A stretch of 64,000 nt of DNA from Treponema sp. (lineage in GTDB: Bacteria > Spirochaetota > Spirochaetia > Treponematales > Treponemataceae), in contig JAFZWX010000143.1 of assembly GCA_017617145.1 (NCBI GenBank), positions 28,180 to 92,179 of the forward strand. The letters run 5' to 3'. Below the pieces are notes generated by a model. It worked only from the letters and a program-made list of their open reading frames with translations, was not told the origin of the DNA and did no database searches. The position numbers and the translations under genes are program-made. Of this stretch, positions 27,354 to 36,162 are shown one piece after another (the stretch's first letter is position 1; the number at the start of each line of letters is the position of its first letter).

Positions 27354-28340
27354 TTACATTGCGTCATTTACTGCGCTGCATACTACTCTAAAGCCTAAGT
27401 TGCTGCTTTTGCCGCTTGGGGCACTGCCGCTTCTATAGAATACAGTACACTGCTGAGGGTCATCAAGCCAGCTGCCGCCTCGTTTTACGTGCATTTCGCC
27501 AGAACTTGGACCATGCGGATTTGTCTGTGCACCAGAAGCAAGCACCGGACTGTAATAATCCCAGCACCATTCGGCAACGTTTCCGCACATATCATATAAG
27601 TTCAGATTGTTAGGGTCTTTTGTTGCAACATCGTGTGTGCGGATTCCGCTGTTTTCGCCATACCAGGCAACCTGATTTATATTCTGGTTTCCTGCATAAG
27701 GTGTTGGAGAAGACCCTCGTCCATCGCGGGCTGCAAATTCCCATTCTGCTTCGGTTGGGAGCCGGTAGCCGTTTGAAAGGAAGTTACAAACAACGCGCTT
27801 CCATACGGGACTTGTTGCTTCAAACTGGCTCAAGTCTGTTGTAGTTCCAATGCTGTAGCATGGATTAAGTCCGTTCAAGCGGCTTAGCATATTACAATAG
27901 ATAATTGCTTCACACCAGTTTACGCATTCAACCGGACGATTTTCGCCTTGAAGCTTTGACGGATTTTTTCCCATTACAAATGAATACTGAAGCTGGGTTA
28001 CAGGAACTTCGGCCATGTAAAAGCCTACAAGAGTAATAAGGCTGTTCATTGTTCCGGCACCCATTACAAACTGTCCGCCCGGGACAAGAATCATCTTTGG
28101 ATTTTTTCCAAGCTGAACGCGAGGTGGAATGTCTTTTTCAAATTTATTTTCTTCGCCACCACCGTCTTTTATAACCTGTACAGGCACACCGCATTTTGAG
28201 CAGAATTTGTCAACTGCACTAAGGGAATTACCGCATTCGGTACACGATCTGAAAACCTTTACCGTTCCAACCGGAAATCCGCAGTTAAAACAAAAATGCG
28301 CCTCTTCCGGCAGTTCTGTATTACATTTATCACATTTCAT
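27354..28340 (-). CDS. SUMF1/formylglycine-generating-like protein with N-terminal zinc ribbons
   Basis: A 328-aa protein. Two CxxC...CxxC zinc ribbons occupy the first 70 residues (KCDKCNTELPEEAHFCFNCG and SCTECGNSLSAVDKFCSKCG). The rest is a SUMF1/EgtB-type domain (PGGQFVMGAGT, PVECVNWCEAIIYCN, RLPTEAEWEFAARDG, NVAEWCWDYY, VKRGGSWLDD, GFRVV). Such domains in gut spirochaetes are often of unknown, non-sulfatase function. The active-site Cys pair of true formylglycine enzymes was not clearly seen. The start at 28340 has TATAAT 7 nt upstream and no ribosome site. Confidence 0.85.
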   Translation of the reverse strand: MKCDKCNTELPEEAHFCFNCGFPVGTVKVFRSCTECGNSLSAVDKFCSKCGVPVQVIKDGGGEENKFEKDIPPRVQLGKNPKMILVPGGQFVMGAGTMNSLITLVGFYMAEVPVTQLQYSFVMGKNPSKLQGENRPVECVNWCEAIIYCNMLSRLNGLNPCYSIGTTTDLSQFEATSPVWKRVVCNFLSNGYRLPTEAEWEFAARDGRGSSPTPYAGNQNINQVAWYGENSGIRTHDVATKDPNNLNLYDMCGNVAEWCWDYYSPVLASGAQTNPHGPSSGEMHVKRGGSWLDDPQQCTVFYRSGSAPSGKSSNLGFRVVCSAVNDAM

Positions 28341-28347
28341 AACCTTT

Positions 28348-28376
28348 ATTATAACACCATCCGCCAAATTTGACTA
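28348..28376 (-). promoter_or_regulatory. Promoter of the SUMF1-type gene, predicted leaderless
   Basis: TAGTCA, 17 nt, TATAAT (28348-28353), 7 nt, ATG at 28340. Confidence 0.55.
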
Positions 28377-28392
28377 GAACAATATTTTATGG

Positions 28393-28421
28393 TTGAAAAT
28401 TCGCGGATTTTGACTTATATT
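28393..28421 (+). promoter_or_regulatory. Promoter of the 525-aa gene, predicted leaderless
   Basis: TTGAAA, 17 nt, TATATT (28416-28421), 7 nt, ATG at 28429. An AGAGG is present but would not be transcribed from this promoter. Confidence 0.55.
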
Positions 28422-28428
28422 TAGAGGT

Positions 28429-30006
28429 ATGGATGTAGGTGATATTAAAAAGGAACAGGAAGAAGAAAAAAAGGCGGCTCAACAGGCGGAAAAACAATCG
28501 TTTTTTCAGAGTCTGCTTTCAAATTTGTTTAAATCTTCAAATCCTGAAGCAGAAAAAAAACGCAAACTAAAGGCAATTGCTAAAACTTTCTCAAAAACCA
28601 AGTTTCACAACTTTTATAAACCTTCGACAATTGAGGTTTTACCACCGTTTGCAAAACTGTTCTACGATATTTATAAACTTGTTTCACCGGCTCAGGCTAT
28701 TTTTAAGGCAAACCAAAATCCTAATCTTTATAAAGCACAGGTAATCAATTATTCACTTTCAGAAAAACAGATTGGACTTCTGGAGCATTTTGACCAGCAG
28801 AAGATTCTTGAAATGGCCCGACAAGTTCCGCTCCAGCAGCTTTCGGCTAAACTTGATGAAGAATTTTCTATTTTCTCTGCTGAATTTGACAACGAACGAA
28901 TGAGCAAAACAGAAAATCTTTTCAAAGCATTCAGCACACTTCAGGATTTCTGCTGCTTTGATTATTATGTTCTGCTCAAAAAATTTGCTTCTGGTATTCA
29001 GGAATACAATTTTAGCTCAGTTCCTAATTTTGAAAAAATCAATGGTGAATATATTACCGATGACCTTAAGGAATTTTGTGCCGCAGCCTACGCAATTACA
29101 GATGAAAATCTTTTGTGGAATGAGCTTTTTGCATTTATGAAGGCCACACAGGCTACCGAAACAATATCGCTTGGAAACTGGAAAAAGATTGTTGCAAAAA
29201 TTAAAAATATCCAGCAGTCTGGTGCGTTCGAGCTTATGATTCGTCATATTTCGGGTAACACTGAATATGTTACACAAATTCCTTCGCACTACTCTTCGCT
29301 CATTGAACCTTATGTTGATAAAATTCAGGAAGAAATCCGCACAACAATTTCAAAAATCGGAAGTCAGCAAAAGGAAAATAAAGCAAACCAGATTTGTGAA
29401 CAGATTTTTGGCAGCACAGATTTTCAGACACTTCATTTTTATATTTCGGGTGCTAATGAAGCATTCAGCAAAAAGGAACTGGGACTTTTTACATACACAG
29501 AACCGCTTAATTATCTTAAGGCATTCCTTCTTGAATATGTAAAAAAAGATATCCGCGAATTTTATGATGTTGTAGTTGTTCGTGGCCAGTGGGATGCTTC
29601 GCTTGCAAATCCAATGTCTAATGCATACCAGGAGCTGCTTAAGATTTCTGATGAAATCACCGCTTTTGATTCTGATTTATCTGAAGACGGGGCTTCGGGA
29701 CTTAAGATTAAAAACCTTCTTCCAAAAACAGCACATGACCCGGGTGCTGAAAATATTATCAACCGTGTAATTTCTGATTCAAACGAACAGGCACGCGGAT
29801 ATCTTGTAACATCTGCTCAGGATTTAATTACAATTGGAAAGACTCTTAAATCGCTTATAGAAGATTATTCAAAGCAAAAGGCCGAAATTGTACAGAACTG
29901 GCGTGAACTTGAACGCTTCCTTGACCATCCGATGAAAGAATTCAGTGTTGGTATTTATAAAAAGATTTATCTGTTTGTACAACTGATGCAGCAGTATTTG
30001 TCGTAG
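28429..30006 (+). CDS. Spirochaete protein of unknown function (possibly DUF5312)
   Basis: A 525-aa cytoplasmic, mostly helical protein with no signal peptide or membrane segment. The first 60 residues are charged and Lys/Glu rich; the remainder has no recognisable catalytic motif. It resembles the DUF5312 type of spirochaete proteins by size and by PPFAKLFYDIYKLV-like content, but I cannot confirm this. The gene is followed 44 nt later by hflX and shares its direction. A copy of dispersed element family 2 overlaps its stop codon, so expression of hflX may be affected. Confidence 0.6.
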   Translation: MDVGDIKKEQEEEKKAAQQAEKQSFFQSLLSNLFKSSNPEAEKKRKLKAIAKTFSKTKFHNFYKPSTIEVLPPFAKLFYDIYKLVSPAQAIFKANQNPNLYKAQVINYSLSEKQIGLLEHFDQQKILEMARQVPLQQLSAKLDEEFSIFSAEFDNERMSKTENLFKAFSTLQDFCCFDYYVLLKKFASGIQEYNFSSVPNFEKINGEYITDDLKEFCAAAYAITDENLLWNELFAFMKATQATETISLGNWKKIVAKIKNIQQSGAFELMIRHISGNTEYVTQIPSHYSSLIEPYVDKIQEEIRTTISKIGSQQKENKANQICEQIFGSTDFQTLHFYISGANEAFSKKELGLFTYTEPLNYLKAFLLEYVKKDIREFYDVVVVRGQWDASLANPMSNAYQELLKISDEITAFDSDLSEDGASGLKIKNLLPKTAHDPGAENIINRVISDSNEQARGYLVTSAQDLITIGKTLKSLIEDYSKQKAEIVQNWRELERFLDHPMKEFSVGIYKKIYLFVQLMQQYLS

Positions 30007-30033
30007 ATTGTCGGGTCAAGCCCGACAATGACA
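30005..30033 (+). repeat. Dispersed element family 2, single copy
   Basis: AGATTGTCGGGTCAAGCCCG and the rest of the 29-bp palindromic unit; the first two bases are part of the TAG stop of the 525-aa gene. Confidence 0.8.
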
Positions 30034-30050
30034 TAGGGACAGGAGGGGCT

Positions 30051-31307
30051 ATGGTTGAAGTTGAAAAAGAAGAGAACAAGGTTCCGCGTGCACTGCTTGT
30101 AGGTGAACCTGGAAATGATTTACAGGAATTAAAGGGACTTGTTCAAACACTTGGCCTTGATATTGTTCAGCGTCTTACCCTTAACCGCATGGAAGTTCAT
30201 CCTCAGTATGGAATTGGAACAGGTAAAGCAAAGGAAATTGCAGAGCTTGCAAAACAGCTTGCCGTAGACTGCATTATTTTTGATTTTAATATTGAGCCGC
30301 GAAAACAGCGCAACTGGGAAGAATTAACAGGGCTTTCGTGTTTTGACCGCCAGGAAGTAATTATAAAGATTTTTGCTCAGCGCGCTACAACAAAAGAAGC
30401 AGTGCTTCAGGTTGAACTGGCACGCCTTTCTTATATGCTGCCGCGCCTTAGCCATGCAAAAAATGATTTTTCACGACAGCGTGGTGGAGCATTTGGTGCA
30501 AAGGGTTCGGGCGAAACTCAGCTTGAACTTGACCAGCGACTTATCCGCGAAAAAATTGCAGCCGCAAAACACGAGCTTGCCGAAATTGAACTCAACCGCA
30601 AGACCCAGCGTAAACAGCGCGAAAAAAATCCTACCTGTGCGCTTGTTGGTTATACAAATGCCGGAAAGTCAAGTTTGCTGAATGCGCTCACCGGTTCCGA
30701 CGCCTATGTAAAAGACCAGCTTTTTGCAACACTTGATCCGCTTACAAAAAAACTTCCGTTGAACGAAAGTGCGGGTGTGCTCATTACAGACACAGTTGGA
30801 TTTATTAATAACCTTCCGCATCATTTGATTGACGCCTTTAAGTCTACACTCGAAGAAGCAACTTTTGCCGATTTGCTTTTAATTGTACTTGATGCAGCCG
30901 ACCCAAATGCTATGGCACAGTATGAAACAGTTTGCAATGTTCTTGAAGATATTGGTGCTACAAAAAATCCTCGGCTTATTCTTTTGAACAAAATTGATAA
31001 GGCTGAAGATGAAGCAATTGCAGCAAACTACACTGCCCTGCGCCACCAGTTCCCCGATGCAATTAGTGTAAGTGCAAAAGAACAAAAGGGCTTTATTGAA
31101 CTTAAAGATAAAATCACAGAGCTTTTGTACGGCGAGATTCATGAATACATAATTCCTGCAAGCAAAGTTTCACTCATAAACGAAATGCGTAAAGCAGGTT
31201 GTATTCTGGCAGAAGAATGGCTCGATGACGGCGTTCACATTCAGGCAAGAACTGTTGGACGACTGGCTGTGCTTTCTGCTCCATACATAAGCCAGAAGGT
31301 TCAGTAA
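30051..31307 (+). CDS. hflX: GTPase HflX
   Basis: A 418-aa ribosome-associated GTPase that helps rescue or split stalled ribosomes. It has the HflX N-terminal domain (GIGTGKAKEIAELA, IFDFNIEPRKQRNWEE), the glycine-rich linker RQRGGAFGAKGSGETQLELD, then the G domain: G1 GYTNAGKSSLLNAL, G3 DTVGFINNLPHHL, G4 NKID, G5 SAKE. SD AGGAGGGG precedes it. It starts 44 nt after the 525-aa gene and is directly followed by a FliL-like gene whose GTG comes just after its stop. Confidence 0.95.
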   Translation: MVEVEKEENKVPRALLVGEPGNDLQELKGLVQTLGLDIVQRLTLNRMEVHPQYGIGTGKAKEIAELAKQLAVDCIIFDFNIEPRKQRNWEELTGLSCFDRQEVIIKIFAQRATTKEAVLQVELARLSYMLPRLSHAKNDFSRQRGGAFGAKGSGETQLELDQRLIREKIAAAKHELAEIELNRKTQRKQREKNPTCALVGYTNAGKSSLLNALTGSDAYVKDQLFATLDPLTKKLPLNESAGVLITDTVGFINNLPHHLIDAFKSTLEEATFADLLLIVLDAADPNAMAQYETVCNVLEDIGATKNPRLILLNKIDKAEDEAIAANYTALRHQFPDAISVSAKEQKGFIELKDKITELLYGEIHEYIIPASKVSLINEMRKAGCILAEEWLDDGVHIQARTVGRLAVLSAPYISQKVQ

Positions 31308-31823
31308 GTGAAGACGCAGTTTCATTTTTCAAAATCAGATATTGTTCTCTTTTCGATTATTGGAGCTCTGGTGCTTGTAATTTTGTTCGGCACAATAATC
31401 GGGCTTGCTTCAAAAAAAGCCGCTCCAGGAAAAAATCTTCGTAATGCCGACCCGGAACCTACCGCGCGTGAAATTGAAAATCTGAACAAAAAACTTGATG
31501 ATAAAATTGCTGCCTATACAGGGCTTGGTACAATCCGCTGCATAACCGCCCCGGAAAACGAAGACGATATTGGAACTGCTGTTGTTATAACACCATGGCT
31601 TTCTTACCCCGAAAGCGATACAGTTTTTTTTGAAGAGCTTGCACGCAAAAGACTCATAATCACCGGCATTTTTACAAGTTACTTTAGTTCTTACACTAAG
31701 GTAGAACTTCTTTCGCGCACCGAAGACAAAATAAAACAGGACATCATGGAGCAGATTAATGACCAGATGTCCCTTGGAAAAATATCGGGTATTTATTTAA
31801 CTGATTATATTTTTCTGGAATAA
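31308..31823 (+). CDS. FliL-like membrane protein
   Basis: A 171-aa protein with GTG start immediately after the hflX TAA. It has one membrane helix at about 11-34 (VLFSIIGALVLVILFGTIIGLA) and a periplasmic domain. The C-terminal pattern DIMEQINDQMSLGKISGIYLTDYIFLE matches the FliL end (INxxLxxGxIxxVYFTDFV). FliL stabilises the stator around the flagellar motor. Spirochaetes have several copies, and this one is not next to other flagellar genes, so a specific motor role is an inference. Confidence 0.65.
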   Translation: MKTQFHFSKSDIVLFSIIGALVLVILFGTIIGLASKKAAPGKNLRNADPEPTAREIENLNKKLDDKIAAYTGLGTIRCITAPENEDDIGTAVVITPWLSYPESDTVFFEELARKRLIITGIFTSYFSSYTKVELLSRTEDKIKQDIMEQINDQMSLGKISGIYLTDYIFLE

Positions 31824-31833
31824 AGTTTAAAAG

Positions 31834-32232
31834 CTATTGACGCTCTTTTATAACTTTTTCCAGATATTCAACCATTTCATAAACAAGTGCATCGCAGTGA
31901 GGTTTGCGTTCGCCGCCGTGCTCTGCATTTACACGAAGAAGGTCTGCACAGTTTACCATGCCGTCATGCTTTTGTTTGAAAAAATCAACAAGGGCTTTTG
32001 TGGTTGCGTTGTCGTCTATGCCGTAAAGGCCCAGCAGCATAAGAGCACCGGTAATTACTCCGCAGGTGCCGCCAGACTTCATGCCAAGACCAAAACAGGC
32101 GCCCATTTTGTAAGCAAGCTCGTCGCTTATTCCTGCGTCCTTATTAAAACTCATTAAAACAGACTGAGCGCAATTATGGTGTGGTTCCACAATTGCGCGG
32201 ATTTCTTTTGCACGGTCTAAATATTTACTCAT
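31834..32232 (-). CDS. C_GCxxG_C_C family redox/metal protein
   Basis: A 132-aa protein with the Cys pattern of the C_GCxxG_C_C family: HNCAQSV, MGACFGLG...GGTCGVITGALMLLG, then CADLL and HCDALV. The family is thought to bind metal or a redox cofactor and is common in anaerobes; no reaction is established. It is convergent with the FliL-like gene, 10 nt apart. AGAGG precedes the start. Confidence 0.85.
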   Translation of the reverse strand: MSKYLDRAKEIRAIVEPHHNCAQSVLMSFNKDAGISDELAYKMGACFGLGMKSGGTCGVITGALMLLGLYGIDDNATTKALVDFFKQKHDGMVNCADLLRVNAEHGGERKPHCDALVYEMVEYLEKVIKERQ

Positions 32233-32275
32233 TGTATGCCTCTGGGCACTATTTTAACACACTTTTACCTCACTG

Positions 32276-34123
32276 TCATGCATAATACTGAGCCTGGGCG
32301 TTCCAAAGTTCGCTGTATAAGCCTTTGTTTGACATAAGCTTGTCATGGCTGCCCTGCTCAATAATTTTGCCTTCGTCAAAAACAATTATGTTATCGCAGA
32401 AGCGGCAGGAAGACATTCGGTGGCTGATATATATAGAAGTTTTTCCTTCTACCATCTGGTCAAACCGCTGATAGATTTCGTATTCGGCAACAGGGTCCAG
32501 GGCCGATGTTGGCTCGTCCATAATAACAAAAGGTGCGTCCTTATAAAGAGATCGTGCAATTGCAATTTTCTGTGCTTCTCCACCACTAATTTCTACACCA
32601 TTTTCATCATCATACTGGTAAAGAGGAGTGTCCAGTCCCTTTTCCATTTTGGTAAGGCGCTCGCCAAAGCCTGCAGATTCAAGGCATTTAACTGCTCGAT
32701 CACGGTCATACTCAACATCACCGGCAACATTTTCGCCCAGAGGGAAGCTGAACAAATTGAAATCCTGGAATACGATTGCAAAAAGCCTTGCGTATTCTTC
32801 GTTGTCGTAATAGCGGATATCTACACCGTTTAAGAGGATCTGACCTTCGGTAGGTTCGTACAAGCGGCACAGAAGTTTTATAAAGGTTGTCTTACCCGCA
32901 CCGTTTTTTCCTACAACGGCATTTTTTGTACCAAGCGTAATTTTCTGATTTACATGGCGCAGTGCCCAGGTGTCTGCATTTGCATACTTAAACGAAACAT
33001 CACGGAATTCAATTTCAAAAACATTGTCATCGCGCTTTTCGGTTGGAATTGTTCCATCGTATCGCTTGTTCTTAATTTCCATATAATCATAGAAGAACGA
33101 AAGATATCGGCTTTCCATTTTGAGCTGTACAAAATTATCAGAAATTCCTGTAATGCTTTCTACAAGCTTTGTGTAGCTTGAAACATACATAATACATTTA
33201 CCGGTGGTTATGAGCCCAAACACAGCCTTAAGTCCAACAAACACATAACTTGCAAGCTGCATAAAGCCCTGTGAAAAAATCGGCACAACAGAAATTTTAA
33301 GGCTCTTGTTTATCCAGGCGTTGCCTTCGGCTTCGAGTTTGTCGTTTGTTTCCTGAACCCGCTTTGTCATGAGCTTTTGCATTTTGTAAAGGCGGATGTA
33401 CTTTCCGATTGAGTAATTGAAAATCAAATCAAACCAGTAGCCAAAGTAGCGGTTGTAAGAAACGTTCTTTTCAAAAAACTCCATCTGCAGCTGCGACGCT
33501 TTTTTGTTTGTCTTGTACGACATGAAAACATGAACAGCAAGAACAACAACCATTATTGCAAAGCTGTACCACTGGTTTAAGAAATATCCAAGTCCGTTCA
33601 AGGCGCCAACTTCAGACGCTGCACGCGGAATAAAAAGAGGCACAAGCAGCACAAGCGAATATACGATGGTAGAAATCTTTTCTATGAGACCTGCAAGGTT
33701 ATCAATAAAGGTTCTGATATCACCGCCGGTCTGCATTCCGTCTTTTGCTTTTTTATACATATCAAGGGTTTCGTGCTTTTCAAGAATATCAAAATCAAGA
33801 TCCATAGTTTTATCTACAAGCATCTTGTTTATTTTCTGGGTAAGCTCGTGCTTTTTTACCCAGTTGATTAATTCAAGACCCCAGCGGATAAGCACCAGAA
33901 CAGAATCAATCACAAGCATTATAATTACGTTTTTGAAAATTGTTTCAAAAGGGTCGAGCCTGAAAAGTCCGTCCAGGATGAGGCTCGAAAAATAAATTGA
34001 AACAAAAGGCTGGAATGCAGCAATCATCTTAACCATAAAAACAAAGGTTATATATCCCGGAACAATGCGATGAGTAAGATTCAAAACTTTACTTACAGTT
34101 CCACGATTTTCCTTATTCTTCAT
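32276..34123 (-). CDS. ABC exporter half, ATP-binding and permease (second subunit)
   Basis: A 615-aa protein: six membrane helices in the first 330 residues, then an ATPase with Walker A GKNGAGKTT, signature ISGGEAQKIAIARSL and Walker B FVIMDEPTSALDP. The start at 34123 has GGAGG before it and overlaps the end of the first subunit gene by 11 nt; an upstream in-frame ATG is less likely. The pair probably forms a heterodimeric exporter of lipids, peptides or drugs. The substrate is unknown. Confidence 0.88.
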   Translation of the reverse strand: MKNKENRGTVSKVLNLTHRIVPGYITFVFMVKMIAAFQPFVSIYFSSLILDGLFRLDPFETIFKNVIIMLVIDSVLVLIRWGLELINWVKKHELTQKINKMLVDKTMDLDFDILEKHETLDMYKKAKDGMQTGGDIRTFIDNLAGLIEKISTIVYSLVLLVPLFIPRAASEVGALNGLGYFLNQWYSFAIMVVVLAVHVFMSYKTNKKASQLQMEFFEKNVSYNRYFGYWFDLIFNYSIGKYIRLYKMQKLMTKRVQETNDKLEAEGNAWINKSLKISVVPIFSQGFMQLASYVFVGLKAVFGLITTGKCIMYVSSYTKLVESITGISDNFVQLKMESRYLSFFYDYMEIKNKRYDGTIPTEKRDDNVFEIEFRDVSFKYANADTWALRHVNQKITLGTKNAVVGKNGAGKTTFIKLLCRLYEPTEGQILLNGVDIRYYDNEEYARLFAIVFQDFNLFSFPLGENVAGDVEYDRDRAVKCLESAGFGERLTKMEKGLDTPLYQYDDENGVEISGGEAQKIAIARSLYKDAPFVIMDEPTSALDPVAEYEIYQRFDQMVEGKTSIYISHRMSSCRFCDNIIVFDEGKIIEQGSHDKLMSNKGLYSELWNAQAQYYA

Positions 34124-35966
34124 TTGAAACCTCCTCTTTGTAGTAGTGACTCTGGATATCAAAAATCTCGCGATACTTGCCGCCGTTTTTCATAAGCTGG
34201 TCGTGGCTTCCTTCTTCAACAATCTGTCCGTTGTCAAGGAAAAGGATGCGGTCACAGAACTTTGTACTTGCAAGCCTGTGCGAAATGAACACCGCAGTTT
34301 TTTTGTTTGCCAGCTGATTGTACTCCTCGTAGATGCGGCTTTCGGCAATAGGATCAAGGGCGCTTGTTGGTTCATCAAGAATGAGCATTGGACCGTCCTT
34401 GTACATTGCCTTTGCAAGCAGAAGCTTTTGTGTTTCACCGCCCGAAAGAACAACTCCTTTTTCATCAAGAGTCTGGGTGATGTAAGTTTCTTCTTTTTTG
34501 GTAAGTGTATTTACCTTTTCAAGAAGGCCTGCTTTTTCAAGACAGTCATGCAGCTTTTTACGGTCAACATCCTTTGGTTCGCAGCCGCAGACATTTTCTG
34601 CAATGGAAAGAGCAATAGGCGAAGTATCCTGGAAAAGTACGCTGATCATGTCCTGATATTTTTCTACGCCAATGTCGTTTATACTTTTGCCGTCAATTAA
34701 AATCTCACCGCTTGTTGGTGGATAAAGTCCGCACAAAAGCTTAACGATTGTTGTTTTACCCGCACCGTTATTTCCAACCAGAGCAATTTTTTCGTCGGCA
34801 TTTATTTTGAAGCTGACGTTTGTAAGAACAGGTTTTTCGCTGCCTTCGTAAGTAAAGCTCACGTTGCGGAACTCGATGGAAGGAGCAGATGCATTTGATA
34901 AGGTCGCGGTCCCTGAGGCACTCGAAGGGCCGCCTTCACCATCCTCCTTTCTCTCAAACACATCCTTCTGCTCCATAAACGCATGATAATCATTAAACTG
35001 ATGACTAGCATCGCGAAGGTTTGCAAAGTGCATTGAAACATCATAAATATACTGAGAAAAGCTTGCTATAATTCCAAGATAAACAGTAAAGGTTGCAGCA
35101 TCAATCTGCCCTGTAAGAACCTTGTGAATCAAAAGTGTATAGGCAAGCCAGTCGCGCGTAACATTAAAAGCAGTATCAGAAATTGTCGGATAATACCATT
35201 TAAGCTGGTAGTGATATCGAAACTTTTTATAAGTATTAATCATCTTATCAAAATGATAATCAAAAAGTTTTTTAAGACCAAAAATCCTTATATCTTTTCC
35301 GGCACTGATATTCATGCTGTTGCGCTCATAATAATTCATCTTGCGCCACGGCTCAGAAAAGCTTTCGCGGTGATCATCCCCATACTTAACGGCATGATTA
35401 CGAATCAAAACATCAGCAACAAACATGCCCAGAGTAATTGCAAGAATCCTCCAGTCAAGAACAAAAATCACAGTACCGTAGCTGAAGATTCCAAGCACAA
35501 TTGTAACAAGATGAATAGAAAGAGTAGAAACTTCTTCGGCGCCCTCGTAATTACCGCTAACCCCCTGAACACCCTTTCCCATAATTTTCTGCTTTGGCTG
35601 AGGTTCAATATTCAGGTAGTCAGTGTTAATTGCCTTTTTAATAAAGTTCATCATGAACACACTGATTCTGGTGTAGGTATGCTTCATCTGCATTTTCTTT
35701 TCGCAGAACATTTTGATTCCCGAAAAAACACACATAATGCCAACAGCAATTCCAATGTATTCCAGAAAGATTTTTACACTGCGGCTTGTAATGCCTTTAA
35801 TTGCCATTGCAGGAATGAGTGTATTTACAAAAGGCAGTGCCACCGAAATAATGATGTACACAATCACAAGCGGAATAGCCGTAGGATATCGTTTGAACAT
35901 TGCCTTGTAAATAATAAACGCGTTCTGAAAAATATTGTTGCGCTTAGTTTTCTGAGCGTTCTTCAT
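34113..35966 (-). CDS. ABC exporter half, ATP-binding and permease (first subunit)
   Basis: A 617-aa protein with six membrane helices and an ATPase carrying Walker A GNNGAGKTT, signature LSGGETQKLLLAKAM and Walker B LILDEPTSALDP. Between the membrane domain and the ATPase (around residues 345-365) is a low-complexity linker, GEGGPSSASGTATLSN, encoded by a copy of dispersed element family 1 at 34908-34931; the copy inserted without breaking the frame. It precedes and overlaps the second subunit gene. The intergenic region behind it is AT-rich and then GC-rich. Confidence 0.88.
   Translation of the reverse strand: MKNAQKTKRNNIFQNAFIIYKAMFKRYPTAIPLVIVYIIISVALPFVNTLIPAMAIKGITSRSVKIFLEYIGIAVGIMCVFSGIKMFCEKKMQMKHTYTRISVFMMNFIKKAINTDYLNIEPQPKQKIMGKGVQGVSGNYEGAEEVSTLSIHLVTIVLGIFSYGTVIFVLDWRILAITLGMFVADVLIRNHAVKYGDDHRESFSEPWRKMNYYERNSMNISAGKDIRIFGLKKLFDYHFDKMINTYKKFRYHYQLKWYYPTISDTAFNVTRDWLAYTLLIHKVLTGQIDAATFTVYLGIIASFSQYIYDVSMHFANLRDASHQFNDYHAFMEQKDVFERKEDGEGGPSSASGTATLSNASAPSIEFRNVSFTYEGSEKPVLTNVSFKINADEKIALVGNNGAGKTTIVKLLCGLYPPTSGEILIDGKSINDIGVEKYQDMISVLFQDTSPIALSIAENVCGCEPKDVDRKKLHDCLEKAGLLEKVNTLTKKEETYITQTLDEKGVVLSGGETQKLLLAKAMYKDGPMLILDEPTSALDPIAESRIYEEYNQLANKKTAVFISHRLASTKFCDRILFLDNGQIVEEGSHDQLMKNGGKYREIFDIQSHYYKEEVSNEE
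34908..34931. repeat. Dispersed element family 1 inside an ABC transporter gene
   Basis: GGTCCCTGAGGC then ACTCGAAGGGCC. Here it is read as GPSSASG, a different frame from the copies at 17.8-18.4 kb. Confidence 0.8.
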
Positions 35967-36075
35967 AACCTTACAAAACCCCCTTAATTTTATTATGGGT
36001 GAAATATATCATAAAAAAAGTACAATCTGGTGGAGTGTGCACGAAATGCAAAAATTGGTGCATGAAATGTCATAA

Positions 36076-36152
36076 GGAGGGGAAAGCCTTCCCCTCGCCC
36101 GCACGTTGTTGCTCTCTACCCCTTCTGCGGGGACACCCCGCAACGCCCCGAA
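36076..36152. other. GC-rich intergenic block with hairpins next to the Eco47II-like locus
   Basis: A GC-rich stretch in an AT-rich context, containing AGGGGAA-AGCC-TTCCCCT (36078-36095) and GCGGGG-ACA-CCCCGC (36127-36141). It shares GTTGCTCTCT with the GC-rich block at 50772-50905. No credible gene is present. Confidence 0.6.
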
Positions 36153-36162
36153 TGCTGGTTAT

